Source: JAKSUT01 sp045616505
Lineage (GTDB): Bacteria; Cyanobacteriota; Vampirovibrionia; Gastranaerophilales; Gastranaerophilaceae
Length of the DNA: 34,396 nucleotides
Assembly (NCBI GenBank): GCA_045616505.1
Contig: JAZLGV010000080.1
Coordinates: forward strand, 1-34,396
Reading direction: 5' to 3'
Every line of letters begins with the position of its first letter. Position 1 is the first letter of the stretch. Positions 14,895 to 22,979 of this stretch are shown in pieces. Made by a program: the position numbers and the translations under genes. The notes under the pieces were generated by a model, which worked only from the letters and a program-made list of their open reading frames with translations, did not search any database and was not told where the DNA came from.

Positions 14895-16727
14895 TTATAC
14901 ATTTGCAGATGCTTGTTTTTCTTTTTTCTTAGCTTCTACGAAGTTACCGATTTTGTTAGCAAATGGAGTTACTAAAACTGGTGATAAATATCTGTAAACT
15001 AGAGATACTACTAGTAATGATTTAGCAGTCTTTATACCACCATTCAATCTATTCATAGCAACTGTTGCTTTTTCTAAATCGCCTGCATTTTTCATCAATT
15101 TATCAACATTAGCAGCTCTATAGTTATCAATGAACTTGTCAGTCAATTTATTTAAGTATTTATCCATTTTTAAGTTCAAGATAGTTGCAACACCCCAAAC
15201 TGATGCTTGGTTAATTGCTAATGTTGTACGTCTATCTGGGTCTAAATCTTTGTTATTAATAGTTCTTAAAACATACATACCTGAAATCAAACCACTTTTT
15301 GCAGTTGATAAGATTTGAACCATTGAAGGAAGTTTTGAACCAGATTTATTCATACGATCAACCCAGTTAGGGAACCAATTTGTGCTAAATAATTTTGCAA
15401 AACCACTTGACAAAATATTACCAGCATTGCCTTTACCTTCAAAATTTACTTGTTTTCCTTTAAAACTTACTTCTTTTTTGCTATCTTTTGCTTGATTTAC
15501 ATTTTGTTGTGCATTGTTTTGTTGAGCTTCAACTTGTTTAGCTTTTGAAGATGATTTTTGAATACCTAATTTTTTAAGTACTGGAGGAATTAATGCTGTT
15601 GTTACTAAAGCTTGAGGAATAGCAAACAACAATTCTGAACCTAAGTTAATCATTTTTGCACAATCATCAAATTTCTTATCTGAAAGTTTGCCTTCACAAT
15701 CAACCATGAATCTTCCAAATACTTTGTTATTCTTAAGATTTTCAGCCATTTTAGGATCTTTAAATTTTTCTGCATATTTTGCAGGGTTTTTAGCAAGATT
15801 TCTCAATGCAAAAGCAATTGGCAAATTAACTGCAACGGCCATTGCAACACCTACTAAACCTGAAGAAATAGAGTGAGCAGCTGAATATTTGTTATCTTCT
15901 TTATTCTTACCTTTTGCAGGCATTGCCATAATTGTTGCAGGTCTAAAAATACATGCAAACAAAGCTGCTGCACACGCACTAAATACTGCTGAGTTATCAT
16001 TTGCAATATTTATAATTTTTTCGAAAGCACTACTTTTATATATGCCACCTTTTTTATTAACAGTTGGCATAGTTTCCATAGCTGTTTTAACATCTTTTAT
16101 AAAATCTTCTTTAAAAGATTCTGGTTTAAATTCTTTAGGAACTCTTTTATAAATTTTATCGGCTTTATAAAAATCATCAACTTTTTGGAAACCTTCGCCA
16201 GCTTTTTGATATAAACCATCAACTTTTTGAAGAGTGCCATCAACCATTTTTACTTGGTAAGAAACAGATCTTGATTCATTAATAAGCTTTCCTGAAGCAC
16301 CAAAGAAATCATTCAATAAACCTTTAGTTTCATCTGCACCTTGTAGTTTATTTATAAATTTTTGAGCGTTTGAACCATCTTCAAAAAGAGTTGTAGAAAC
16401 TTCTTTAACTACATCAGAATCTTTTTCAACTACTTTTTCAGCAATTTCAGAAACCAAAGCAGCAATTTTCTTAGGAGTTGCTTTTTCTTTTATTTCTCCA
16501 AAAAATTCTTCAGCAGCTTTGTAAACTTTACTTGAAGAAACTTCGTTAGCTAATCTTGCTGCAGACATACCTCCAAAGCTAACTGTATCGTGCTTCATTG
16601 CTGGAGTTGCTGTTACATTGTTGTGTAATTTCACAGAAGAAACACTTGATTTAGCTTGTACTTGAGAATTAGCTAAAGCAGGTTTCATATGTGAATCTCT
16701 TGATAGACTGTTAATCATACTTACCAT
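14895..16727 (-). CDS. Multi-pass membrane protein with Ser-Phe-x-Gly motifs (610 aa), unknown
   Basis: Not recognised. A polar Ser/Asn-rich N-terminus leads to the motif VSFGG (residues 49-53). A helical region follows (about 60-240) with an internal repeat, QKVDGLYQKAGEGFQKVDDF. Hydrophobic segments lie near 247-267, 288-309, 364-384, 504-521 and 568-586. A Gln/Asn linker near 396-416 is followed by two more copies of the motif, VSFKG (420-424) and VNFEG (427-431). There is no cleavable signal peptide. The start at 16727 has only a weak AGAAAG site, and ATG 16718 is an alternative. It is divergent from the GH13-like gene and ends at a strong terminator. The motif shared with the 14037-14798 protein suggests a sorting or interaction tag. 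The role is unknown. Confidence 0.78.
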   Translation of the reverse strand: MVSMINSLSRDSHMKPALANSQVQAKSSVSSVKLHNNVTATPAMKHDTVSFGGMSAARLANEVSSSKVYKAAEEFFGEIKEKATPKKIAALVSEIAEKVVEKDSDVVKEVSTTLFEDGSNAQKFINKLQGADETKGLLNDFFGASGKLINESRSVSYQVKMVDGTLQKVDGLYQKAGEGFQKVDDFYKADKIYKRVPKEFKPESFKEDFIKDVKTAMETMPTVNKKGGIYKSSAFEKIINIANDNSAVFSACAAALFACIFRPATIMAMPAKGKNKEDNKYSAAHSISSGLVGVAMAVAVNLPIAFALRNLAKNPAKYAEKFKDPKMAENLKNNKVFGRFMVDCEGKLSDKKFDDCAKMINLGSELLFAIPQALVTTALIPPVLKKLGIQKSSSKAKQVEAQQNNAQQNVNQAKDSKKEVSFKGKQVNFEGKGNAGNILSSGFAKLFSTNWFPNWVDRMNKSGSKLPSMVQILSTAKSGLISGMYVLRTINNKDLDPDRRTTLAINQASVWGVATILNLKMDKYLNKLTDKFIDNYRAANVDKLMKNAGDLEKATVAMNRLNGGIKTAKSLLVVSLVYRYLSPVLVTPFANKIGNFVEAKKKEKQASANV

Positions 16728-16848
16728 ACTTTCTTTTATCTACTACACTCTTATTCTAAAAAGAAACAAAAAAAAAATTGCTAGTAATGTAAAAAAAATT
16801 TACAATTCAATACAAAAATTTAAAAAAATACACGCTACGTCTTTTTTC

Positions 16849-16857
16849 TGCTAAAAT
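16849..16857 (+). promoter_or_regulatory. Extended -10 of the GH13-like gene
   Basis: TGCTAAAAT, with the ATG at 16865 exactly 7 bases after the box. This places the transcription start at or next to the A of ATG and argues against the in-frame ATG at 16856, which lies inside the -10 itself. Confidence 0.65.
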
Positions 16858-16864
16858 GTCTAGT

Positions 16865-18415
16865 ATGGGGATTATTCAAAAAACATTAAAAATTATACTA
16901 ATTTTATTTTTAAGTACAATATCATTTCAAAATTATGCATTTGCAGATACAACTGATATCGATTTACAAGCAATGTACGCAAATGGTAATACAATAATGT
17001 ACACCATAAACTTAAGAACATTTGGTGCAAAAGATATAAATGGTGATGGCATTATTGATGAAGCTATTGGTGAAGAAAGAGGAAATTTCATTAATGCAAT
17101 CAAAGAACTTAATGAACTAAAAAAAATTCACGTTAATACAATAGTTCTCATGCCTGTATTAGAAACAGGTAAAATCAAAGCTTTAGGAACTGCTGGCTCT
17201 TTATATGCACCGGCAAATTTTTCAAACCTTAACCCTCAACTTAAATCAAAAAAAAGCAAATTATCAATAGAAGAACAATTTGATACATTTATTCAAGCAT
17301 GCCACAGAAGAGGAATTAAAGTTATCGTTGATATTCCAGCATGCGGTTCTTATGATATGTATCTTAAAAACCCATCTTTATTTAAAAAAGATGCAAATCA
17401 AAACCCTATAACTCCAACCGATTGGACTGACGTAAGAGTTTTAGATGCAGGTACAGAAACAACAATAAATGAAAACGTATATAGATTATATTTCCAATTA
17501 ATCAATTACTTATGCGCATTCGATGTTGATGGTTTCAGAATAATTGCTCCAAACCTTAAATCTACAATATTTTGGGAAAGACTTATCAAAGAAACTAGAA
17601 GAAATAACCCTCAAACATTATTTATCGCAGATAATACTACAAATGACAACAACCAAAACATAACATTTGATATTTCTACAGAAAAATTATTAGAAATAGG
17701 TTTTGACGGTTGTAACGGAAATTTCAATAAAATAAAAGAATGGACTACTGCAAAAGAATTAACTAATGCAATAGAAAAAAACTATACGATTTCTAAAAAA
17801 TACAATTTCAGAAAAAGAATTGTTGCAGATTTTGCCACACAAAATGATGTAAGTCCACTTATCAGTCAAAATGAAACATTGAGTTTAATGATAGTTTGGC
17901 TTAATGCCACATTACCATTTACTCCTAATTATATAGATGGATTTACAACAGGCGACACATATATTTATCCAAAGGCAAACAAAAAAGCATCAAAAACATT
18001 TACTGATGATGAATATTACTTTGTTCACAGAGGTCAAATTGACATATTTAATTTTTCAAAAAAACCTGCTGGACAAGTTCCAAACATAAGTGAAGCCACT
18101 ACGTACGCAAATGAATTAAAACTTGCATTATCAAATGTCATAAATTACGGAAATATTACATTCTTGAGAACTTCAAATCCACAAGTTTTTGCCTATTCTA
18201 GAACATTTGACAAGACTACAATCATTGTATATGGAAGTTTAAATTTCAAAGGTTCTTTAAACGACGTAAACATAAAAATTCCAACTCCAACAAAAGAACA
18301 AACTCTAATACCAATACTAATTACTGCTCCTCCAAAAATAAAAAGAAATAATCTTCAAGTAAATCTTGAAGCTGGAGAAACTCAAGTATTAATAATTAAA
18401 GATTTTAAGCAATAA
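16865..18415 (+). CDS. Secreted GH13 (alpha-amylase-like) protein lacking catalytic residues
   Basis: A 516-residue protein with a signal peptide (about residues 1-27: KTLKIILILFLSTISF then AFADT), so exported. The barrel of the alpha-amylase superfamily is recognisable: MYTINLRTFG, the N-terminal strand VNTIVLMPVLE, GIKVIVDIPACG (region I) and FDVDGFRII (region II). However, the nucleophile Asp that follows GFRx is Ile227, the acid/base Glu position in TLFIADNT is Asp256, and no NHD-type region IV is seen. The N-terminal DINGDGIIDEA resembles a calcium loop. It is probably a non-hydrolytic carbohydrate-binding or scaffold version. I chose ATG 16865 over 16856 because 16856 overlaps the -10 box. 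Its 3' end overlaps the opposing folP by 27 bases. Confidence 0.85.
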   Translation: MGIIQKTLKIILILFLSTISFQNYAFADTTDIDLQAMYANGNTIMYTINLRTFGAKDINGDGIIDEAIGEERGNFINAIKELNELKKIHVNTIVLMPVLETGKIKALGTAGSLYAPANFSNLNPQLKSKKSKLSIEEQFDTFIQACHRRGIKVIVDIPACGSYDMYLKNPSLFKKDANQNPITPTDWTDVRVLDAGTETTINENVYRLYFQLINYLCAFDVDGFRIIAPNLKSTIFWERLIKETRRNNPQTLFIADNTTNDNNQNITFDISTEKLLEIGFDGCNGNFNKIKEWTTAKELTNAIEKNYTISKKYNFRKRIVADFATQNDVSPLISQNETLSLMIVWLNATLPFTPNYIDGFTTGDTYIYPKANKKASKTFTDDEYYFVHRGQIDIFNFSKKPAGQVPNISEATTYANELKLALSNVINYGNITFLRTSNPQVFAYSRTFDKTTIIVYGSLNFKGSLNDVNIKIPTPTKEQTLIPILITAPPKIKRNNLQVNLEAGETQVLIIKDFKQ

Positions 18416-19564
18416 CATTTGTCGATGAAGTTTAACATTGTGAACTCTTAAAAAGTTTACTCCACTACTTGCTAGTATTGAATTTACTCCAAGTGACAAA
18501 GCATCTTTTAAATTATTATCATTAGTTTTAACATTCAAAAAAGATTTTCTTGAAGTTCCATACATCAAAGGAACACCTAATGTTTTAAAATCATTACATC
18601 TTTTAATTAGTTGAATATTATCTTCTTGTGTTTTTCCAAACCCAATACCAACATCAGCAATAATATTTTCAAATTTAATACCTTTATTTTGTGCAAAAAT
18701 TATAGACTCATTCATCGATTTATAAACATCGTCAATCAAATTTTCATAGTTTGGATTAACTTGCATATTCTCAGGTGTACCTTTTGTATGCTGAATAATA
18801 ACTTTCGCATCATAATCTGCAACGACACGAGCCATGTCAGAATCAAAACTCAAACCAGAAACATCATTTATGATATCTGCTCCTCGATTTAAAACTTCTT
18901 TTGCTACTTTTGCGTTTCTTGTATCTATACTTATCGGAACTGATACATTATATGTTTTTATATAATCCAGAATAGGCAACAAATATTTCAACTGAGTATC
19001 TGCATCAACTTCTTCAGAAAAAGGTTTGGTTGATTCTGCGCCAATATCAATAATATCTGCACCATCCAAAACTAATTTATCAAACATATTCTTTGCTGCT
19101 TCAAAATCTAAATATAATCCACCATCAGAAAATGAATTAGATGTCAGATTTAATATTCCAACCAAATAAGGACGAGAATAATCAAAAACATGACCTTTTA
19201 TATTCATAGGTTGAAGTTTATTATTTAATTTATCTAATATTAAATCGGCAAGTATCTTTAAAGAAAACTGTTGTTTTTTTAAAGCTTCTGCAATCTTTTT
19301 TAATTGCGATTTGCTACCACCAATTATACAATCAGTTTTTTCTGCTTTTCCTATAACAACATCTCTATGAACTGCACAATCTGCACCAAAAGATAATGCA
19401 GTTTGTTTTAATATATTTGCTTGAGCTAAAGACAAAGAAAAAATCTTAAAATTTTTATATTCAAATTTATTACGGGCAACATTCTTATAGCCTGAATCAA
19501 ATCCGATATTTTCAAGCTCATTTATAATATCATTACTAACTTCTTTTACTATGAAATCTGACAT
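18389..19564 (-). CDS. folP: Dihydropteroate synthase with N-terminal extension
   Basis: Condenses p-aminobenzoate with dihydropterin pyrophosphate in folate synthesis; the target of sulfonamides. The C-terminal 265 residues show the family blocks: VGILNLTSNSFSDGG, DIGAESTKP, SIDTRNAKVA, INDVSGLS, GIGFGKTQEDN, GTSRKSF and RVHNVKLHR. The first block has SN where PD is usual. About 120 residues precede the catalytic barrel. They are absent from E. coli FolP (282 aa), but long DHPS forms are known in other bacteria. The start ATG 19564 is preferred over TTG 19582 because TATAAT (minus strand 19576-19571) ends 6 bases upstream. Two small ORFs lie upstream on the same strand. Confidence 0.92.
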   Translation of the reverse strand: MSDFIVKEVSNDIINELENIGFDSGYKNVARNKFEYKNFKIFSLSLAQANILKQTALSFGADCAVHRDVVIGKAEKTDCIIGGSKSQLKKIAEALKKQQFSLKILADLILDKLNNKLQPMNIKGHVFDYSRPYLVGILNLTSNSFSDGGLYLDFEAAKNMFDKLVLDGADIIDIGAESTKPFSEEVDADTQLKYLLPILDYIKTYNVSVPISIDTRNAKVAKEVLNRGADIINDVSGLSFDSDMARVVADYDAKVIIQHTKGTPENMQVNPNYENLIDDVYKSMNESIIFAQNKGIKFENIIADVGIGFGKTQEDNIQLIKRCNDFKTLGVPLMYGTSRKSFLNVKTNDNNLKDALSLGVNSILASSGVNFLRVHNVKLHRQMLLLKIFNY

Positions 19565-19570
19565 AAAAGA

Positions 19571-19576
19571 ATTATA
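19571..19576 (-). promoter_or_regulatory. -10 box of folP (leaderless)
   Basis: TATAAT on the minus strand, followed by 6 bases (TCTTTT) and the folP ATG. No ribosome-binding sequence is present. Confidence 0.55.
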
Positions 19577-19603
19577 ATACAAAATCTGAAAACTTTTTAA
19601 TTT

Positions 19604-19732
19604 TTAAAAAGCAGGTTTTTCAGTTTTGATTAAAAAATTCATAATATATTTCAAATCTTGAGTAGCTTGTTTAAATTTAATACACTTCAACGATTTTGAA
19701 ACATGTCTTGGCATAGTGCGTTTAGTTAGCAT
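19604..19732 (-). CDS. Small unknown ORF (42 aa)
   Basis: Not recognised. The ATG at 19732 has a strong AAGGAG site 5 bases upstream. It encodes 42 residues, beginning MLTKRTMPRHVSK and ending KTEKPAF. The protein is basic, with one Cys and no signal or membrane segment. It sits between the 49-residue ORF and folP on the same strand. The ribosome site is better than those of many certain genes here, which is the main evidence that it is translated. Confidence 0.5.
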   Translation of the reverse strand: MLTKRTMPRHVSKSLKCIKFKQATQDLKYIMNFLIKTEKPAF

Positions 19733-19792
19733 AAAAACTCCTTACACATTAATAAAGTTTTTATAAAAAAAATAATTGCTAATTATTTAGGA

Positions 19793-19942
19793 TTATTTTT
19801 TCTTTTCACTCCAAACGAAAGTTGAATAATAGGGCTTTATAAATGGATTTTGAGCATTTTTAACTATTAAAATTTTTGAATATTTGTCATATTCATTTAT
19901 TTTCACATTCAATGTATTAAAAAATTTAATTAAATTTGTCAT
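19793..19942 (-). CDS. Small unknown ORF (49 aa)
   Basis: Not recognised. It begins MTNLIKFFNTLNVK and ends PYYSTFVWSEKKK. AGGAGG (19956-19951 on the minus strand) lies 8 bases before the ATG at 19942; an in-frame ATG at 19948 is too close to the site. The chain is basic and aromatic. A TATAAA-like -10 lies about 30 bases further upstream. It is followed by the 42-residue ORF, so the two may form a small operon upstream of folP. Confidence 0.5.
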   Translation of the reverse strand: MTNLIKFFNTLNVKINEYDKYSKILIVKNAQNPFIKPYYSTFVWSEKKK

Positions 19943-20040
19943 TGGCATACCCTCCTAAAAACAAACAAAGAGAGATTTATATAGGTTAATTATCCACGAT
20001 GAAGTATTCTTTTTAATCAGTAAAAAGTATAATATTTTTC

Positions 20041-20049
20041 TGATAAAAT
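20041..20049 (+). promoter_or_regulatory. Extended -10 of thiL (leaderless)
   Basis: TGATAAAAT ending 6 bases before the thiL ATG at 20056; no ribosome site fits between them. Confidence 0.6.
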
Positions 20050-20055
20050 TTAAGT

Positions 20056-20997
20056 ATGAAAGAACTTGAAATTTTAAAAATCATAAATAACACACTAAAC
20101 ACAACTCAACATATCGGAGATGATTGTGCATATTTAGAAGAATTTGGAATTGTAATCACACAAGATAGTCTAATCGAAAACATTCATTTTTCGCTCGATT
20201 ACACAACCCCATACAAACTAGGAGCAAAAGCTGCACTTGTAAACATCAGTGACGTTTTAGCTTCTGGTGCAACTCCAAGATATTTAACAATAGCCCTATC
20301 TTTACCAAAAACAATTCAAAATAATTTTATAGAAGAATTTTACAAAGGAATAAACGATACAACATCAAAATTCAAAATGGAAGTTGTTGGTGGAGATATA
20401 ACAGGAAGTACAAAAGACATATTTATATCAATCTGTGCAATCGGTTCAACCAAAAATAAAAATATTTCTTCAAGAGCAAATGCAAAAAAAGATTACGTAA
20501 TAATCACATCAGGAGAACACGGTTCAAGTGCTGCAGGATTATATTTATTAAAAGAAAATATAAAAACACAAAGCGAATTAATCGAAGAACACCTTGTTCC
20601 AAAAATTAACTCAATGGCTTCTGAACTAATCGCAAACAACATCAAAACACCCTACGCAATGATGGATAGTTCTGACGGACTTGCAGATGCGGTATTTAAA
20701 ATAGCACAAGCAAGTAATGTTTCTGCAGTTATAGATTTAGAAAAAATACCACATAATAAGAAAATCGAAAAAATATCTAATACTGTTAATTACAAAAATT
20801 GGATTTTATACGGTGGCGAAGATTACAAACTAATAGCCGCCATAGACAGAAAAGACTATGAAAAAATAAAAGATTCAAATATTTTTACAGAAATTGGATA
20901 TGTAACAGAAAAAAAAGAAGCACCTTTATACATAAAAGATAAAGATACTTCTCTTGAAATTTTTGAACTTAACAATACATTTAACCATTTCGATTAA
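20056..20997 (+). CDS. thiL: Thiamine-monophosphate kinase
   Basis: Phosphorylates thiamine monophosphate to thiamine diphosphate. It shows the AIR-synthase/ThiL fold: GDDCAYLEEFGIVITQDSL at the N-terminus, then NISDVLASGATPRYL (metal and ATP site), VVGGDITGS, the DSSDGLADAV block and YGGEDYKLIAAI near the C-terminus. At 313 residues it is close to the usual 325. The start at 20056 lies 6 bases after TAAAAT. The 3' end overlaps the opposing gene by 4 bases. Confidence 0.95.
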   Translation: MKELEILKIINNTLNTTQHIGDDCAYLEEFGIVITQDSLIENIHFSLDYTTPYKLGAKAALVNISDVLASGATPRYLTIALSLPKTIQNNFIEEFYKGINDTTSKFKMEVVGGDITGSTKDIFISICAIGSTKNKNISSRANAKKDYVIITSGEHGSSAAGLYLLKENIKTQSELIEEHLVPKINSMASELIANNIKTPYAMMDSSDGLADAVFKIAQASNVSAVIDLEKIPHNKKIEKISNTVNYKNWILYGGEDYKLIAAIDRKDYEKIKDSNIFTEIGYVTEKKEAPLYIKDKDTSLEIFELNNTFNHFD

Positions 20998-22130
20998 ACA
21001 TAATAAATTCTATAATATTCATCCTGTCTATTTTCACCATCTGAAGAATATTCAGTAAAACCAGAATATTCTTTTACTGCGGCATCAGCTTTATCGTTAT
21101 CACCTGACAATACTTCTAACGTAGAATTTTTTGAAACACCATTAGACATTCTCAAAAAATTATAACAAGTATTTACAAGTTCTTTTCTTGTAAAAAACGA
21201 ACCTTTTGAAATTAAATATTTCAAAATTGCGTAAAATCCTTTTGTTTTAAACATTGAACAAGAGAAAATTTCTGAACTATGTATTAAATCCCTTTCTTCT
21301 GAATTTAATACTTTTTCAGATGTTAATTCTATGTTATTTGGCAAAACAGAAGCAGAAAAAATTTCAGGATATTTTAACAATTTCTTTAATTCATCTATCC
21401 ATTTTGAACCGTTCAAAACAGAATTACAATCTGCCAAAATAATATTTTCATACTGAGAAAAAGTCTCTTTATTAACCAAAAGATATTCCTCAAAAACATT
21501 TTCATTAATTTCTTCATCAAACATTACATATTTTTTTATCAAATCTTTTTCTAATAACTCTTTGAAATAAGACAAACATTCTTCTTGCTTTTTATCAGCT
21601 AGAAGATAAATATCTAATTTATCAGAATAATTAACAAATTCATCAACGGATTTTTTAACATTTTCAAAAATACCATCAACCTTTATAAAACAAGGTATTC
21701 TATCAGTAATAGAATTTTGAAAATCTGATAAAATAGCATGTTTCCTTGAAAATAATTCTAATTTTCTATCATAAAATAAAACATCTTCAAAACCAATTTT
21801 ATCAAGCCATTTTTCTAATTTACCAACATTTCTTATATCAGATAAGCCAACAATAAAAACACCATTTGTACGTAATATATTTTTTATATTTGCTAACATA
21901 AAAGAAATATATTCATCACCTTTTAGCATTTGAAACAAAAAATCTTCTAAAAAAAATACGTCACAAATCGCTCTTTTAAAAAATACTTGCTTTGATAAAT
22001 CCCATTTAGCATCAGATTTAACTGATGTACTGTCTGATTCAATATTTACATTTAACCAACCATCAAAATAATCATCAGATTTTTCAAATGCTCTTATTTT
22101 TACATCACCCTTAATTTTATCAAAATCCAT
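20994..22130 (-). CDS. Unknown protein: degenerate methyltransferase-like plus glycosyltransferase-like regions
   Basis: A cytoplasmic protein of about 378 residues with no confident family. The first ~130 residues follow the order of a class I methyltransferase: WLNVNIESD, then DVFFLEDFLFQML, then LANIKNILRTNGVFIVGLSD, as in NVD, helix, RVLKPGG-I. The glycine-rich SAM loop is not seen. The middle (about 165-270) looks like a nucleotide-sugar Rossmann region (IPCFIKVDGIFENVKKSVDE, then NIILADCNSVL). The tail is acidic and Tyr-rich. AAGAGG lies 3 bases before ATG 22133 and 6 before ATG 22130; I use the latter. An upstream TTG at 22160 lacks a site. It overlaps the thiL 3' end by 4 bases. A role in surface glycan synthesis is a guess. 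Confidence 0.7.
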   Translation of the reverse strand: MDFDKIKGDVKIRAFEKSDDYFDGWLNVNIESDSTSVKSDAKWDLSKQVFFKRAICDVFFLEDFLFQMLKGDEYISFMLANIKNILRTNGVFIVGLSDIRNVGKLEKWLDKIGFEDVLFYDRKLELFSRKHAILSDFQNSITDRIPCFIKVDGIFENVKKSVDEFVNYSDKLDIYLLADKKQEECLSYFKELLEKDLIKKYVMFDEEINENVFEEYLLVNKETFSQYENIILADCNSVLNGSKWIDELKKLLKYPEIFSASVLPNNIELTSEKVLNSEERDLIHSSEIFSCSMFKTKGFYAILKYLISKGSFFTRKELVNTCYNFLRMSNGVSKNSTLEVLSGDNDKADAAVKEYSGFTEYSSDGENRQDEYYRIYYV

Positions 22131-22244
22131 CATAAACCTCTTTCCCAAATAATAATACATGAATTCTACATTTTTTTTATTAATATTTCATCATTCAAAT
22201 TATTGAACAACATTTTTTATAAAATGTGCAATGAATAAAACTTA

Positions 22245-22253
22245 TGCTAAAAT
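22245..22253 (+). promoter_or_regulatory. Extended -10 of the ispD operon
   Basis: TGCTAAAAT, followed by a 20-base stretch containing the AAGGGG ribosome site before the ispD ATG at 22274. Confidence 0.6.
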
Positions 22254-22273
22254 AATAACAAAAGGGGATAAAA

Positions 22274-22930
22274 ATGAGTATTAAAGCAATAATAACAGCA
22301 GGTGGCACATCAAGCAGATACGGAAATAAAAACAAACTTCTTGAAAACATAAACGGAAAAGAAATAATAAGACATACAACAGATGCGTTTTTAAAAATCG
22401 AAGAAATTGAAGAAATAATAATAAGTGCAAATGCTTCAATAATTGAAATTTTAAAATTATTTTTCATTGGAAATCCTAAAATAAAAATTATAGAAGGTGG
22501 AGCTACAAGACAAGCTTCTGTTTATAATGCTCTACAAGCAGCTGGCAATTGTGATTACGTACTCATTCACGATGGTGCAAGACCAATGATTTCAGAAGAA
22601 GTTATAAAAAAAGTTATACAAGAAGTAAAAACAAAAAAAGCTTTAACAGTTGCAGCAAAAACAATTGATACAATAAAAGAAGTTGATAAAGATTTAAAAA
22701 TAACAAAAACAGTAGATAGAACACATCTTTACAACACACAAACCCCACAAGCATTTAGTTTTGAACTTATAAAAGAAATTCACGAAGAATTAAAAGGCGA
22801 AAACTTCACCGACGATGCAGGCATGGTCGAACAAAAAGGTTATGATGTTTACATTGTCGAAGGTGAATACAAAAACATAAAAATCACAACAAAAACTGAT
22901 ATTGAAATCGCAAAAACTTATCTCACTTAA
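22274..22930 (+). CDS. ispD: 2-C-methyl-D-erythritol 4-phosphate cytidylyltransferase
   Basis: Transfers CMP to MEP in the non-mevalonate isoprenoid pathway, which feeds undecaprenol and quinones. The N-terminal nucleotide loop is ITAGGTSSRYGNKNK with the conserved Arg and Lys. Then come GGATRQASVYNAL, LIHDGARPMI, TQTPQAFSFELI and TDDAGMVEQKG, and the C-terminal NIKITTKTDIEIA. At 218 residues it is slightly short of the usual 230-236. AAGGGG lies about 8 bases before the ATG. A TPR gene and a diguanylate cyclase follow on the same strand. Confidence 0.95.
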   Translation: MSIKAIITAGGTSSRYGNKNKLLENINGKEIIRHTTDAFLKIEEIEEIIISANASIIEILKLFFIGNPKIKIIEGGATRQASVYNALQAAGNCDYVLIHDGARPMISEEVIKKVIQEVKTKKALTVAAKTIDTIKEVDKDLKITKTVDRTHLYNTQTPQAFSFELIKEIHEELKGENFTDDAGMVEQKGYDVYIVEGEYKNIKITTKTDIEIAKTYLT

Positions 22931-22979
22931 ATCTTGTTAAAAACTTGCCCAAAAACATTATAAAATGTAAACTTATAAT

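Noticed and set aside
16856..16858. ATG at 16856 as start of the GH13-like protein
   Set aside because: It lies inside the TAAAAT -10 box. ATG 16865 is 7 bases after the box and gives a standard signal peptide.
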